DNA from: Mycolicibacterium sp. CR10
GTDB taxonomy: Bacteria > Actinomycetota > Actinomycetes > Mycobacteriales > Mycobacteriaceae
Reading direction: 5' to 3'
Length of the DNA: 64,000 bases
Assembly: GCF_005222675.1 (NCBI RefSeq)
Contig: NZ_STGE01000018.1
Coordinates: 47,254 to 111,253, forward strand
This document shows, piece after piece, positions 34,997 to 43,275 of this stretch; position 1 is the first letter of the stretch; each line of letters opens with the position of its first letter. The position numbers were made by a program, and so were the translations under genes. The notes under the pieces were generated by a model. The model was not told the origin of the DNA. It saw only the letters and a list, made by a program, of their open reading frames with translations, and searched no databases.

Positions 34997-35026
34997 AGAC
35001 GATGATAGCGTCTATTATAGATCGTT
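34997..35026. promoter_or_regulatory. Divergent promoter/operator region
   Basis: AT-rich island with dyad CTAT-T-ATAG at 35012-35020; read on the minus strand it offers TATAAT as -10 for the AraC gene, on the plus strand TATTAT for the methyltransferase. Confidence 0.4.
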
Positions 35027-35100
35027 AAAGGCCGATGCCACCGACGAAGGCCGATCATTCGGACGTCGTGGCAACCGCTACTGAGTGGAAGGAGTCTGCG

Positions 35101-35733
35101 GTGTTGATGAACCGGGCAGAAACAGCTCTGATCAACTCGCCGCCGCGGCGCTGGCTGCAGCGCCTCTATGAGGTACCGGTGCTGCTGCGCTTCGGGGGTC
35201 GGCTTCCCCCGGGCAGCAGCGCCCTCGAAATTGGCTGTGGGTCGGGCTACGGCTCGCAGCTGGTGCTGCAGCGCTTCGGCGCCGAGCGGATCGACGCGAT
35301 CGACCTGGACCCGGCAATGATCGAGCGGGCACGAGCCCGGCTCGCCCCCTACGGCGACCGGGTACATCTGGCTACCGGGAGCGCCACCGATCTGCGTCAG
35401 GCGCTCAACGCTGATGACGGCAGCTACGACGCGGTTTTCGACTTCGGAATCATTCATCACATCCCCGACTGGCGCGCCGCGGTCGCCGAGGCCGCCAGGG
35501 CGCTCATCCCCGGCGGGCGGTTCTACTTCGAAGAAGTCACCGCCCACGCCCTGAGCCGCCCCACCTACCGGTGGCTGTTCGACCACCCCACCGAGGACCG
35601 GTTCACCGCCGAGGACTTCCTCGACGAGTTGGGCCGGCACGGCCTGGTCATTCTCGGATCGGCGACCCGCATCCAGGGCGACTATCTGCTCGGCGTCGCC
35701 GCCAAGCCACTCACTGCGGGCGGTAGGCGGTGA
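35101..35733 (+). CDS. Class I SAM-dependent methyltransferase
   Basis: 210 residues from GTG 35101, six bases after an ideal AAGGAG. SAM motif I LEIGCGSGYGS near residue 42, acidic AIDLDP at the end of strand 2, FDFGIIHHIPDW motif and PGGRFYFEE. It methylates an unknown small molecule or lipid. The next gene, an ICMT-like methyltransferase, starts inside its end. Confidence 0.88.
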   Translation: MLMNRAETALINSPPRRWLQRLYEVPVLLRFGGRLPPGSSALEIGCGSGYGSQLVLQRFGAERIDAIDLDPAMIERARARLAPYGDRVHLATGSATDLRQALNADDGSYDAVFDFGIIHHIPDWRAAVAEAARALIPGGRFYFEEVTAHALSRPTYRWLFDHPTEDRFTAEDFLDELGRHGLVILGSATRIQGDYLLGVAAKPLTAGGRR

Positions 35734-36377
35734 TGGCCGCGGCCGCGCTGGCCCTGTTTGTGGTCATGATGCTGCTCGCCGGGGCGCTGCGCACCCTCAT
35801 CCAGTGGCACCGCACCGGTGACAGCGGCAACCGGCGCACGCTGTCACCGCGCGGCTCGCTGGGCTGGTTGGCACTCACCGCCACCGACATCGGCTACCTC
35901 ATGGTGGGTGTCGGCGGCCCCTTGGCGCACTGGCTGGGGCTAGCGCCGGTGAGCGTGCTTCAGTACCCTCCCATTCACGTGCTCGGCGTGGTCCTGGCGG
36001 TTCTGGGCATCCTGGCCGCCTTCGGTGCGCAGATGGCGTTGGGCGCGTCCTGGCGAATCGGGGTCGACCAAAGTGAACGCACCGCACTGGTCACCAGCGG
36101 CCCGTTCGGTTGGGTGCGCAACCCCATCTTCACCGCGGTGCTAATCACGCTCCTCGGCCTGACGCTCATGGTCCCCAACCTCGTCGCACTCATCGGCTGG
36201 GTCCTTGCCCTCACCGGCATCGAAACCCAAGTGCGCCGCATCGAAGAGCCCCACCTGCACCGCATCCACGGAGAACCCTACGACCGCTACACCGCCACAG
36301 TTGGCCGCTTCCTACCCGGACTGGGGCGCCTCCGCACCGACCGTCACGCTGCCCCATCGAAAGGGGACAAAAGTTGA
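35730..36377 (+). CDS. Isoprenylcysteine-carboxyl-methyltransferase-like membrane protein
   Basis: 215 residues, four to five helices. The C-terminal SWRIGVD … GPFGWVRNPIFTAV and EEPHLHRIHGEPYDRYTATVGRFLP match the bacterial ICMT/NnrU-like methyltransferase family (RxPxY-like region and E-x(n)-Y-x-x-Y). Overlaps the class I methyltransferase stop. Paralogue of the gene at 36875-37498, which faces it. Confidence 0.85.
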   Translation: MMAAAALALFVVMMLLAGALRTLIQWHRTGDSGNRRTLSPRGSLGWLALTATDIGYLMVGVGGPLAHWLGLAPVSVLQYPPIHVLGVVLAVLGILAAFGAQMALGASWRIGVDQSERTALVTSGPFGWVRNPIFTAVLITLLGLTLMVPNLVALIGWVLALTGIETQVRRIEEPHLHRIHGEPYDRYTATVGRFLPGLGRLRTDRHAAPSKGDKS

Positions 36378-36657
36378 TCACTCCTACCCCCCAGGTCCAC
36401 ACGGTCGATACCATCGCCGCCGCCCACGCCCGCCTCGACGAGCAGGCCTGGCATCCACGCGCCAGAACGCCCGCCGCACGGCAAATCTCCCGATCCAAGT
36501 GCGGGCATGAAAAAGGCGTCGACATCGAGGGTTCGACGGCTGCGAGGCAGGAAGCCAGCGGGGTGTGCGCATGCGGGGGCCGCTGACGGTGGCCGTCCGG
36601 AGCGGAGGCGCATCATGGCCTCACGACATGGGGCCGCGGGCAACGCTGTAGAAAGCA
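36378..36657. other. Region downstream of the methyltransferases, no gene seen
   Basis: A frame beginning HTVDTIAAAHARLDEQAW may be a coding scrap, but there is no supported start and no recognisable family. The following hairpin closes the transcript. Confidence 0.4.
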
Positions 36658-36698
36658 AAGAGCCCGGGTCGGTCGCTAGGACCGAATACCGGGCTCTT
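36658..36698. terminator. Two-tier hairpin, probable bidirectional terminator
   Basis: Outer stem AAGAGCCCGG (36658-36667)/CCGGGCTCTT (36689-36698), perfect 10 bp; inner stem TCGGTC (36669-36674)/GACCGA (36680-36685). It lies between the two convergent ICMT-like genes. No long T-run follows, which is usual in mycobacteria. Confidence 0.65.
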
Positions 36699-36874
36699 CC
36701 TGGCTTTAACCGGGCACGCACTACACGTCACACCGGCCTGTATGCACTCAATCGTACGTGGAGCCCTGATAGAGCTCAACAGGTGACGGCACCTGGCGCC
36801 TGGGTTGAAAATCGTCGTGCCCCGGACGATTCCATACGTATGTACTGGCAGGGCTCGAACGGGCGTGAGCGCCA
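36699..36874. other. Spacer between convergent genes
   Basis: Non-coding as far as I can see; contains small palindromes (for example ATACGTAT near 36835) but no clear element. Confidence 0.35.
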
Positions 36875-37498
36875 TCAAGCCGACGGCCCCCTGACAGGTG
36901 ACCGTCCGATGCGCGGCACGAAGCGTCCGACGCGGCTCACGTAATCGCGGTAGCGCTCGCTGTGCGTGCGGTGCAGATACGGTTCCTCCACGAAGCGGAC
37001 CTGCAGCTCGATCGACGTCAGCAACAGGACGAAGCCGATGAGCGCCAATGGATTTGGCGCCATCAGCGCTACGCCGGCGCCGAAAACCAGCATGGCGGTG
37101 AAGATGGGGTTGCGGACCCAGCCAAACATTCCGCGCTCGACGAGTTGGGTGGTTTCGCCGACGTCGACGCCGATGCGCCACGAGTCGCCCATCGACTCCT
37201 GCGCCCACAGTGTCGCAACGATACCCATTACCGCCGCCACCGTTCCGAGCACCGCGAATACGGGGCCCTTGAGCGGGGCGACAGGCGACAGCAGGCCGGC
37301 TAACTGGAGGATCGGCGCGAGCGCGCCCGCCACAATCGCCACCACGAAGCCAGCACCGGCAAGCCACTCTAACGACCCCGGCCGTCCGTGAAAGCCACGC
37401 ATACCCGTAGACCCCGTGCGGCGCCACTGCCGATAGCTACGCCACCCGAACCCCAAAACGATAAATACCCCGTAGAGCACTAGTGCTGCCGTTGCCAT
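36875..37498 (-). CDS. Second ICMT-like membrane methyltransferase
   Basis: 207 residues from ATG 37498 (GGAGGGG RBS). Same architecture as 35730-36377: SWRIGVDVGETTQL, GMFGWVRNPIFTAMLV, EEPYLHRTHSERYRDYVSRVGRFVP. The two are clearly homologous, but they face each other instead of lying in tandem. Confidence 0.85.
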   Translation of the reverse strand: MATAALVLYGVFIVLGFGWRSYRQWRRTGSTGMRGFHGRPGSLEWLAGAGFVVAIVAGALAPILQLAGLLSPVAPLKGPVFAVLGTVAAVMGIVATLWAQESMGDSWRIGVDVGETTQLVERGMFGWVRNPIFTAMLVFGAGVALMAPNPLALIGFVLLLTSIELQVRFVEEPYLHRTHSERYRDYVSRVGRFVPRIGRSPVRGPSA

Positions 37499-37542
37499 CG
37501 TGGCCCCTCCATTCAATTCGTAATTGTTGTGCGCACGAGCGA

Positions 37543-38343
37543 CTACTCCGCGACCGAAGAGTCGCTTGCAGATCGGGCCCGTGTGTCGAATCGGTCGGCG
37601 CAAGCCGCCGAGCAGAAGCGGTAGGTTCGGTCACCACGGCTTCGGGGGATCGCGGCGGACGCGGCGGTCACATGTAGCCGGCACACCGGGTCGACGTGCA
37701 GCTGGTGTTCCTCGCCGATGTCCACTGCGAACAGTTCCATCCGGTTAGCCATGTTTCTGATGCCGACCAGCCTGAGCGCTTCGATGGGAAGGCCGAGATC
37801 GGCGGCGGCCGCGGCGACGTCGCGGCCGAATACGATTCGCCCAGGTGCAGCGAGTGCTGCCAACCGCGCCGCGGCGTTCACAATCGTCCCGAATACATCG
37901 CCGCGCCGTCTCACCACCGTTCCCGCGCTGACCCCCGCACGAAGCATCGGAAAGCCCTCGGCATGCCTGGCCGCAACGCCCAAGCGGCGCAGGAAGGCCA
38001 GCGCCGCAGGTGCGTCCGCGCTGGTGACCATGACGGCATCAGCCGTCGTCTTGATCAGCTCGTCGCCGGGCCCCAGCGCTTCGCCTGCCATGCCTGCGAA
38101 GTCCTCGGCGAACTGGGCAGCGACGTGATCGCCATGAATCTCGGTGAGTGCGGTGTAGCCAGACATGTCGACGAACACGATGGCCGCATTGGTGTCGACA
38201 TGGTCGAGAGTCGTTTCAGCACTTGCCTTGGCCGTCACCGCCTGGAGCTGTGTCGCCGTCCGCGGACTTGCAGGCCGGCCCGTGCGGCTTGGCGCAGTGA
38301 CCGTCGTCGTTGTCGCCGCTTGCTTCATGAGATCATAATACAT
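37543..38343 (-). CDS. Class III nucleotide cyclase fused to a YHS metal domain
   Basis: 266 residues. Residues ~50-200 are an adenylate/guanylate cyclase catalytic domain: FVDMSGYTALTEIHGD (metal-binding Asp), ELIKTTADAVMV, RAGVSAGTVVRRRGDVFGTIVNAAARL (transition-state Asn/Arg). Residues ~215-255 form a YHS/TRASH-like zinc-ribbon (DPVCRLHV … RTYRFCSAACADRF) with Cys pairs. That combination suggests cyclic-nucleotide output tuned by a heavy metal. The second metal Asp of canonical cyclases falls in the TTADAV segment and should be checked. Confidence 0.85.
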   Translation of the reverse strand: MYYDLMKQAATTTTVTAPSRTGRPASPRTATQLQAVTAKASAETTLDHVDTNAAIVFVDMSGYTALTEIHGDHVAAQFAEDFAGMAGEALGPGDELIKTTADAVMVTSADAPAALAFLRRLGVAARHAEGFPMLRAGVSAGTVVRRRGDVFGTIVNAAARLAALAAPGRIVFGRDVAAAAADLGLPIEALRLVGIRNMANRMELFAVDIGEEHQLHVDPVCRLHVTAASAAIPRSRGDRTYRFCSAACADRFDTRARSASDSSVAE

Positions 38344-38416
38344 AGTGATATGCGCATGTGTCTATATGTAACTGCCGCCCCGACGGAGCCAAACACAGAC
38401 CTACGGGGGTGCCGGG

Positions 38417-38580
38417 TTACCCGAGCGCTTGTTCGATGGCATTTCGCAGGTCCTCAGGACTGACCACCGTCGAGGAAGATGGTGGGGGTACCTGTGCGCC
38501 CAGCTCTTGACCGTCGCATTGGTCGAGGCGAATGCGATCGACGGTGCCGTGCCGGCCGACCACCACGAATCCACCTGTCA
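38417..38580 (-). pseudogene. Scrap of a DsbA-like thioredoxin gene
   Basis: Read across two frame changes the minus strand gives SIAFASTNATVKS, then GRTGTPTIFLDGGQ, then PEDLRNAIEQALG and a stop at 38417. This matches the C-terminus of DsbA-like proteins such as the one at 59220-59879 (GVQGTPTFFLDG … DDLKTAVEQALNG). The 5' part is gone. Confidence 0.7.
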
Positions 38581-38706
38581 TGCGGCAGCTGAGCTGAAAC
38601 CCGACGCACTGAGAGTATTTAGGCTATCTGCCGAATACCAGGATGCCAGCCTCATTGCCGGACGACCCAGGAGTGTTCCTCACGGCAGCAGGCAGAACCA
38701 AACGTA

Positions 38707-39264
38707 TTACATCTCGCCGCGGCAGTGGGGGCAGGCGCATTGCATGTCAGCGCACATCGGACAGTTCTCCATGGGCATCGTCATGGAGCCACTGCAACAC
38801 CAAATCAATTGCGTGGCATCGCTATCGAACACAACCGCCATGGGCTCTGGCCCAGTCACATCGAAATAGATTGCCCCACTGGAGGATTGCCCTTGGCTGA
38901 GGGTGCTGGCCGGAAGTCCCTGTGGGCTGGCGATCTGCCAGAGGACGGGATAACGCTGTCCGTCTGCGGTGACCGCATACAAGTTCGGAATGATCGGGGT
39001 CACCGTGCCGATTGCTGCTCGGACAGTAGCGGTCGCTTCCCACACGTGACCACGAGCTACATAGCCGGGCAGGGCGGCAGCCAATTTTCGAAGATCGGTG
39101 ACCATCCACTCATGGACGACCGCGCCTCCAGCATCAGTCAGTTCTTGAGAGGAACCGAACTTATGCTCGCAGGACATTGCAGCACCGACGGTCGGTGTGA
39201 AGGTAGCAGAAGCAGCCAGGAGCGCTGCGCCGACGAACGCAGCCAGGTTGACGCGGAACCGCAT
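38707..39264 (-). CDS. Second secreted MPT63-like protein with Cys/Met/His-rich tail
   Basis: 185 residues from ATG 39264. Signal peptide ending VGAA, MPT63-like domain (WMVTDLRKLAAALPGYVARGHVWEATATV; TPIIPNLYAV; GAIYFDVTG), then a tail WCCSGSMTMPM, ENCPMCADM, QCACPHCRGEM: seven Cys, six Met, one His. Architecture and tail spacing match the protein at 21161-21712, so tail and domain evolved together. An operator half-site lies upstream. Probable extracytoplasmic Cu(I)/soft-metal binder. Confidence 0.88.
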   Translation of the reverse strand: MRFRVNLAAFVGAALLAASATFTPTVGAAMSCEHKFGSSQELTDAGGAVVHEWMVTDLRKLAAALPGYVARGHVWEATATVRAAIGTVTPIIPNLYAVTADGQRYPVLWQIASPQGLPASTLSQGQSSSGAIYFDVTGPEPMAVVFDSDATQLIWCCSGSMTMPMENCPMCADMQCACPHCRGEM

Positions 39265-39329
39265 GTCGAAATGTCCTTCAGGGCGAGTTGAGAAAGCGGC
39301 CAAGGGCGTGCCTCCGAAGCCTAGCCGCG

Positions 39330-39352
39330 ATCTATGTAGTTGGATAGTAGAT
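39330..39352 (-). promoter_or_regulatory. Imperfect BlaI-type site before the second MPT63-like gene
   Basis: Contains the full half-site ATAGTAGAT (39344-39352) identical to the other family-1 dyads; the left half (ATCTATGTA, 39330-39338) is degenerate and closer (5-bp gap). Confidence 0.5.
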
Positions 39353-39547
39353 GGCGGCTGAAGCTCATCGCTGCCGACTCACGCTAACCTGCTGAAACCC
39401 CTGGTAATTATGGGAATCCGCTAGCCGCCGCTAGGCCGTAACGGATGTTGGCGGCGCTGGTCGGAAGGGTGACGGAAGAATCTCGGTCGGGTTGAGATGT
39501 GATGTCGCATAGTTGTCGGCCCATACAGTGCTGTCATCATCGGACGA

Positions 39548-40327
39548 GTGGCGCCCAGAACAGCAACAAAGACGGACAGCAGGCTGGCGGCTCGACTTGC
39601 CGCGCTGGCCTCGCTCGGCGCTTCGGTGATCCACTTCGCCGTCGTGCCGAACCATTGGCGAGAGTGGATGCTTGCCGGGTTGTTCTTCGCTTCGATCGCG
39701 TTGTTTCAACTGATTTGGGCACGGGTGGTGCTCACTCGAACTACAGCTCCGGTGCTCGCTGCCGGCATACTGCTTAACGTCGGAGCGATCGCGCTATGGG
39801 CCTTGTCGAGGACTGCTGGAGCCCCGTTCGGCCCGAACGCAGGGCAGCCGGAATTGGTCCAAGCCGCTGACCTTTGCGCACTCCTGTTGCAGATCTATGT
39901 CGTGATGGGTGCCGGGTGGGTGTGGTATCGAGGTCTGCAAGGCGAGCACGTACCAAGCTTCGTCAGCGCGGTAGTCCTCTTGGGCGCAGCCGGTGTCGTG
40001 GCGCTGGCGTCCACCGTCGGAGTTGCTTCGGGGTTGCGGCACGGCCATCACGCCCCCGCTAGCGCAGACGCCGACCACCATGGGACGGCGGACGAGGGTG
40101 CCGACGGTGATCACCACGGCACTGCCGCGGAGCCGGCGGAGGACAGCAACCCCGGCGCGGAAACCGAGCCGGTGGGCAGCCACGATGTTGGCCACTCAGA
40201 GTCAGTCATTCCACCGGCGGTGATCGCGCCTGCTGACGAACTGACGGCGCCTGCACCGCCGGCGGCCCATGCGCCATCTACGGTTCCCTCGCACGACGGT
40301 CAAGGCGATCACGATCACGGCGGATGA
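39548..40327 (+). CDS. Membrane protein with His/Asp-rich C-terminal tail
   Basis: 259 residues from GTG 39548. Five hydrophobic helices in the first ~160 residues (ALASLGASVIHFAVV, EWMLAGLFFASIALF, LAAGILLNVGAIAL …), then ~95 residues rich in His, Asp, Glu and Ala with HGHH, ADHHG, DGDHHG and ending DHDHGG. The tail resembles metal-binding tails of cation transport or copper-associated proteins. No named family. Convergent with copB, 73 bp between stops. Confidence 0.7.
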   Translation: MAPRTATKTDSRLAARLAALASLGASVIHFAVVPNHWREWMLAGLFFASIALFQLIWARVVLTRTTAPVLAAGILLNVGAIALWALSRTAGAPFGPNAGQPELVQAADLCALLLQIYVVMGAGWVWYRGLQGEHVPSFVSAVVLLGAAGVVALASTVGVASGLRHGHHAPASADADHHGTADEGADGDHHGTAAEPAEDSNPGAETEPVGSHDVGHSESVIPPAVIAPADELTAPAPPAAHAPSTVPSHDGQGDHDHGG

Positions 40328-40400
40328 CGCTTCAATTGCATCCTGCGCGTGGCTCTTTCGGCGCGGAGACTGGCCACACCGGTCCACGATTCACGCAGGG

Positions 40401-42506
40401 TCAGCGATCGAGGACTGCGCGTGTGCTGGCTTCAGGGCTCAGGTCGAGGCGTCGCAACAGTTGCGCGTTGAGCGCCACGACGATGGTCGACAGTGACATC
40501 AGGATGGCGCCGACTGACATCGGTAAGACGAATCCGATCGGTGCGAGCACACCGGCAGCCAGCGGCACTGCGATGAGGTTGTATCCGGCACCCCACCAGA
40601 GGTTCTGCTTCATCTTTCGGTAGCTGGCACGCGAAAGTTCGATGACCGACAGCACAGAGCGCGGGTCCGAACTGGCCAGGATGACGCCGGCAGACGCGAT
40701 CGCGACGTCGGTGCCGGCGCCGATCGCGATGCCGACGTCGGCTTGTGCCAACGCAGGCGCATCGTTGACACCATCGCCGACCATGGCGACCTTTTTGCCC
40801 TCCTGTTGCAGCGCAGCAACTTTCGACGCCTTGTCTTGTGGGCGTACTCCGGCGAACACCCGATCGATGCCGAGTTCGTGACCTACCGCCTGCGCGACCG
40901 CGTCGGCGTCGCCGGTGATCATGACCACCTCGACGCCGAGCTTGTGCAAGGCATCGACGGCGTCGCGGGACTCAGGGCGGATCTCGTCGGCCAGGCGGAG
41001 ACCGCCGACCACGGATCCGTCACGGATGACGTGCAGGATGATTGCGCCCTCGTCGCGCCAAGCCGCAGCAGCGCCCACTTCCTTCGCGCCGATCTCTTGG
41101 AGCAGGCGCGGGCCACCCACGCGGATCTCGTGTCCGTCGACCGTGGCGGTCACACCAACCGCTGGAGAGGACGAGAAGCCGCTGGCGCGCTGCAGACTGA
41201 GTCCCCGCTCCTCGGCGGCTTTCACGATGGCCCGCGCCAGGGGGTGTTCACTGTCGGCCTCGGCGGCCGCAGCCAGGGCGAGCACGGTGTCGTCGTCGAG
41301 GTCACCGCGGACCTCGATCGCGGTCACCGTTGGTTCGCCCTTGGTCAGGGTGCCGGTTTTGTCGAAGAGCACGGCGTCGACGGTGCGCATGCCTTCAAGG
41401 GCCAAGCGGTCCTTGATCAGCACGCCTCCTCGCGCGGCTCGTTCGGTGGCGATGGACACCACCAGTGGTATCGCCAATCCCAACGCATGGGGGCAGGCGA
41501 TGACGAGCACGGTGATGGCCCGGATGACGGAGGCATCGGGGTCTCCGACAATCGACCACGCCACGGCGGTGATGGCGGCGGTCCCAAGGGCAAACCAGAA
41601 GAGCCAGCCCGCCGCCCGGTCGGCGAGGCGCTGGGCTCGCGAGGACGAGTTCTGCGCTTCGGTGACCAGGCGCTGGATTCCCGCGAAGGCGGTGTCATCG
41701 CCGGTGGCGGTGATTTCGACCCGCAACCCGGAATCGGTGGCGACCGTTCCGGCTGTCACCGCATCTCCGATGCTGCGGTTCACCGGCCGCGATTCACCGG
41801 TCACCATCGATTCGTCCATGTCCGCTCGCCCGTCGACGATTCTGCCGTCGGCGGGGACGCTGCCGCCGGGTCGCACGACCACCAGATCCCCGACCTGGAG
41901 GTCGGCGGGTGAGACGGTGATGATGCGGTCACCGTCGACCTTCTCGGCCTCGTCGGGAAGCAAGGCGGCCAGGGAGTCCAGTGCGGAGGTGGTCTGTGCC
42001 AGGGAGCGCATCTCGACCCAGTGGCCGAGCAGCATGATGACGATCAGCAGCGCCAGTTCCCACCAGAACTCCAGTTCGTGGTGGAGCAGGCCCAGGCTCG
42101 CACCCCAGGAAGCGAAGAATGCGACGGTGATGGCCAGCCCGATGAGCAGCATCATTCCTGGTTTGCGGGCGCGGATTTCGCTGACGGCGCCGGTGAGGAA
42201 GGGGCGACCGCCGACGACGTACATGACCGTGCCCAGCAGTGGCGCGATCCAGCGGGCGCCGGGGACATCGGGCACTTCGTAGCCGAGAAGCATCGCGAAC
42301 ATGGTCGAGAACGCGATGACCGGGACGGCGATGATCAGGTTGATCCAGAACAGCTTCCGGAACACAGCGACGTGATCGGCGCCGTGCCCGGGGTGACCCC
42401 CGTGGTCAGCATGGTCGTCGTGAACGGTGTGCTCGCCGTGGCCGTCGTGGCTGGCGTGAACGCCTGTGTGCGCTGTCGTTGTGGCGTGCTCATCGTGGTT
42501 TGTCAT
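40401..42506 (-). CDS. copB: CopB-type P1B-3 copper/silver ATPase
   Basis: 701 residues from ATG 42506. His-rich N-terminus (HDEH, HASHDGHGEH, HDDHADHGGHPGHG), VTGES actuator, the class-defining CPH motif (IACPHALGLAIP), DKTGTLT, SEHPLA and GDGVNDAP. CPH pumps (P1B-3) export Cu(II)/Ag(I). Last gene of the copper operon, after csoR. ATG 42506 is chosen for its AGGAGAG RBS. Confidence 0.94.
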   Translation of the reverse strand: MTNHDEHATTTAHTGVHASHDGHGEHTVHDDHADHGGHPGHGADHVAVFRKLFWINLIIAVPVIAFSTMFAMLLGYEVPDVPGARWIAPLLGTVMYVVGGRPFLTGAVSEIRARKPGMMLLIGLAITVAFFASWGASLGLLHHELEFWWELALLIVIMLLGHWVEMRSLAQTTSALDSLAALLPDEAEKVDGDRIITVSPADLQVGDLVVVRPGGSVPADGRIVDGRADMDESMVTGESRPVNRSIGDAVTAGTVATDSGLRVEITATGDDTAFAGIQRLVTEAQNSSSRAQRLADRAAGWLFWFALGTAAITAVAWSIVGDPDASVIRAITVLVIACPHALGLAIPLVVSIATERAARGGVLIKDRLALEGMRTVDAVLFDKTGTLTKGEPTVTAIEVRGDLDDDTVLALAAAAEADSEHPLARAIVKAAEERGLSLQRASGFSSSPAVGVTATVDGHEIRVGGPRLLQEIGAKEVGAAAAWRDEGAIILHVIRDGSVVGGLRLADEIRPESRDAVDALHKLGVEVVMITGDADAVAQAVGHELGIDRVFAGVRPQDKASKVAALQQEGKKVAMVGDGVNDAPALAQADVGIAIGAGTDVAIASAGVILASSDPRSVLSVIELSRASYRKMKQNLWWGAGYNLIAVPLAAGVLAPIGFVLPMSVGAILMSLSTIVVALNAQLLRRLDLSPEASTRAVLDR

Positions 42507-42594
42507 GTTGCGCTCTCCTTTGAGGAGTCTCACGTGTCGTTCCGCGCGGGTGTGTAGCAGCGCGGCGGCGGTGGTGGTGCACCGCCGGTGCGGG

Positions 42595-42924
42595 TCATGA
42601 CCGCACGAGTCGGGCGATGGCTTCGGATGCTTCGGTGAGTTTGGCCTCAGCGGCCGGCCCCCCGGCGGCAGCAGCGTCTCGCACGCAGTGTCGGAGATGG
42701 TCGTCGAGTAGTGCCAGCGAGACGCTTTGCAGGGCTTTGGTCAGTGCGTCAGCTTGGGTGAGGATGTCGATGCAGTAGCGTTCGTCCTCGATCATCCGGC
42801 TGATGCCGCGGGCTTGGCCCTCAATGCGTCTCAAGCGTTTGAGGTATTTGTCCTTATCGGTGATGTAGCCGTGGTGGACCGAACCCGATGCCGGGCAGTG
42901 GTCAGCGTCGTCGACGTGAGTCAT
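42595..42924 (-). CDS. csoR: CsoR copper-sensing repressor
   Basis: 109 residues from ATG 42924 (strong GAAGGAG RBS; longer frames upstream overlap the YHS gene). CsoR fold with the Cu(I) triad Cys51, His76, Cys80 (ERYC … DDHLRHC). Extra N-terminal Cys/His (DHCP, VHHG). Represses copper genes until Cu(I) binds. The boxes at 46801-46849 before copZ are the expected targets, so the six-gene operon would be autoregulated from its far end. Confidence 0.93.
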   Translation of the reverse strand: MTHVDDADHCPASGSVHHGYITDKDKYLKRLRRIEGQARGISRMIEDERYCIDILTQADALTKALQSVSLALLDDHLRHCVRDAAAAGGPAAEAKLTEASEAIARLVRS

Positions 42925-42974
42925 GGCGACTCCTTCGGTCTGTGGGTTGGGGGCGCCTGCGTCCGGGAGGTCAG

Positions 42975-43250
42975 TCATGCCGCGCTGGCGTACTTGTCGG
43001 GGTCTCGGTCGAATTGCGGGCCGCATCCTTTGCAGCAGAACCAGTACCGTCGGCCGCGGTAGTCGCGGAACAGGCCCGCGGCTTCGGCGGCCGACTTGTC
43101 CACGGGCGTGCCGGGCATCACCGGGCAGGTTGTCTCGTCCGTTACGGGGTCGAGGAGGTTCGTGGTCCCAGGATTGATGACCGTCGCGTCACTGTCTCGT
43201 GTTGAGCCGCTGCAGCAGCAGCTTGACGTCAGGTTCTTGTTGTCGGACAT
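42975..43250 (-). CDS. YHS-domain protein with Cys-rich N-terminus
   Basis: 91 residues from ATG 43250. N-terminal SSCCCSG cluster, then a YHS domain: TCPVMPGTPVD … YRGRRYWFCCKGCGPQFDRDPDKYA. YHS domains in copper loci bind metal and often sit next to or inside CopA-type pumps; this free one could deliver Cu(I) to the ATPases. Between copA and csoR, 25 bp after copA. Confidence 0.88.
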   Translation of the reverse strand: MSDNKNLTSSCCCSGSTRDSDATVINPGTTNLLDPVTDETTCPVMPGTPVDKSAAEAAGLFRDYRGRRYWFCCKGCGPQFDRDPDKYASAA

Positions 43251-43275
43251 GAGTTCTCCTTGATGCAGTAGGGGT

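Noticed and set aside
34990..35640. N-terminal extension of the AraC gene
   Set aside because: It runs antisense through the methyltransferase; the regulator starts naturally at ATG 34989.
36658..36698. tRNA or other structured RNA gene
   Set aside because: The fold is a simple two-tier hairpin without cloverleaf arms; a terminator between convergent genes explains it better.
40915..42282. 455-codon plus-strand frame opposite copB
   Set aside because: Ser/Thr/Arg-rich mirror of copB; copB has all P-type ATPase motifs.
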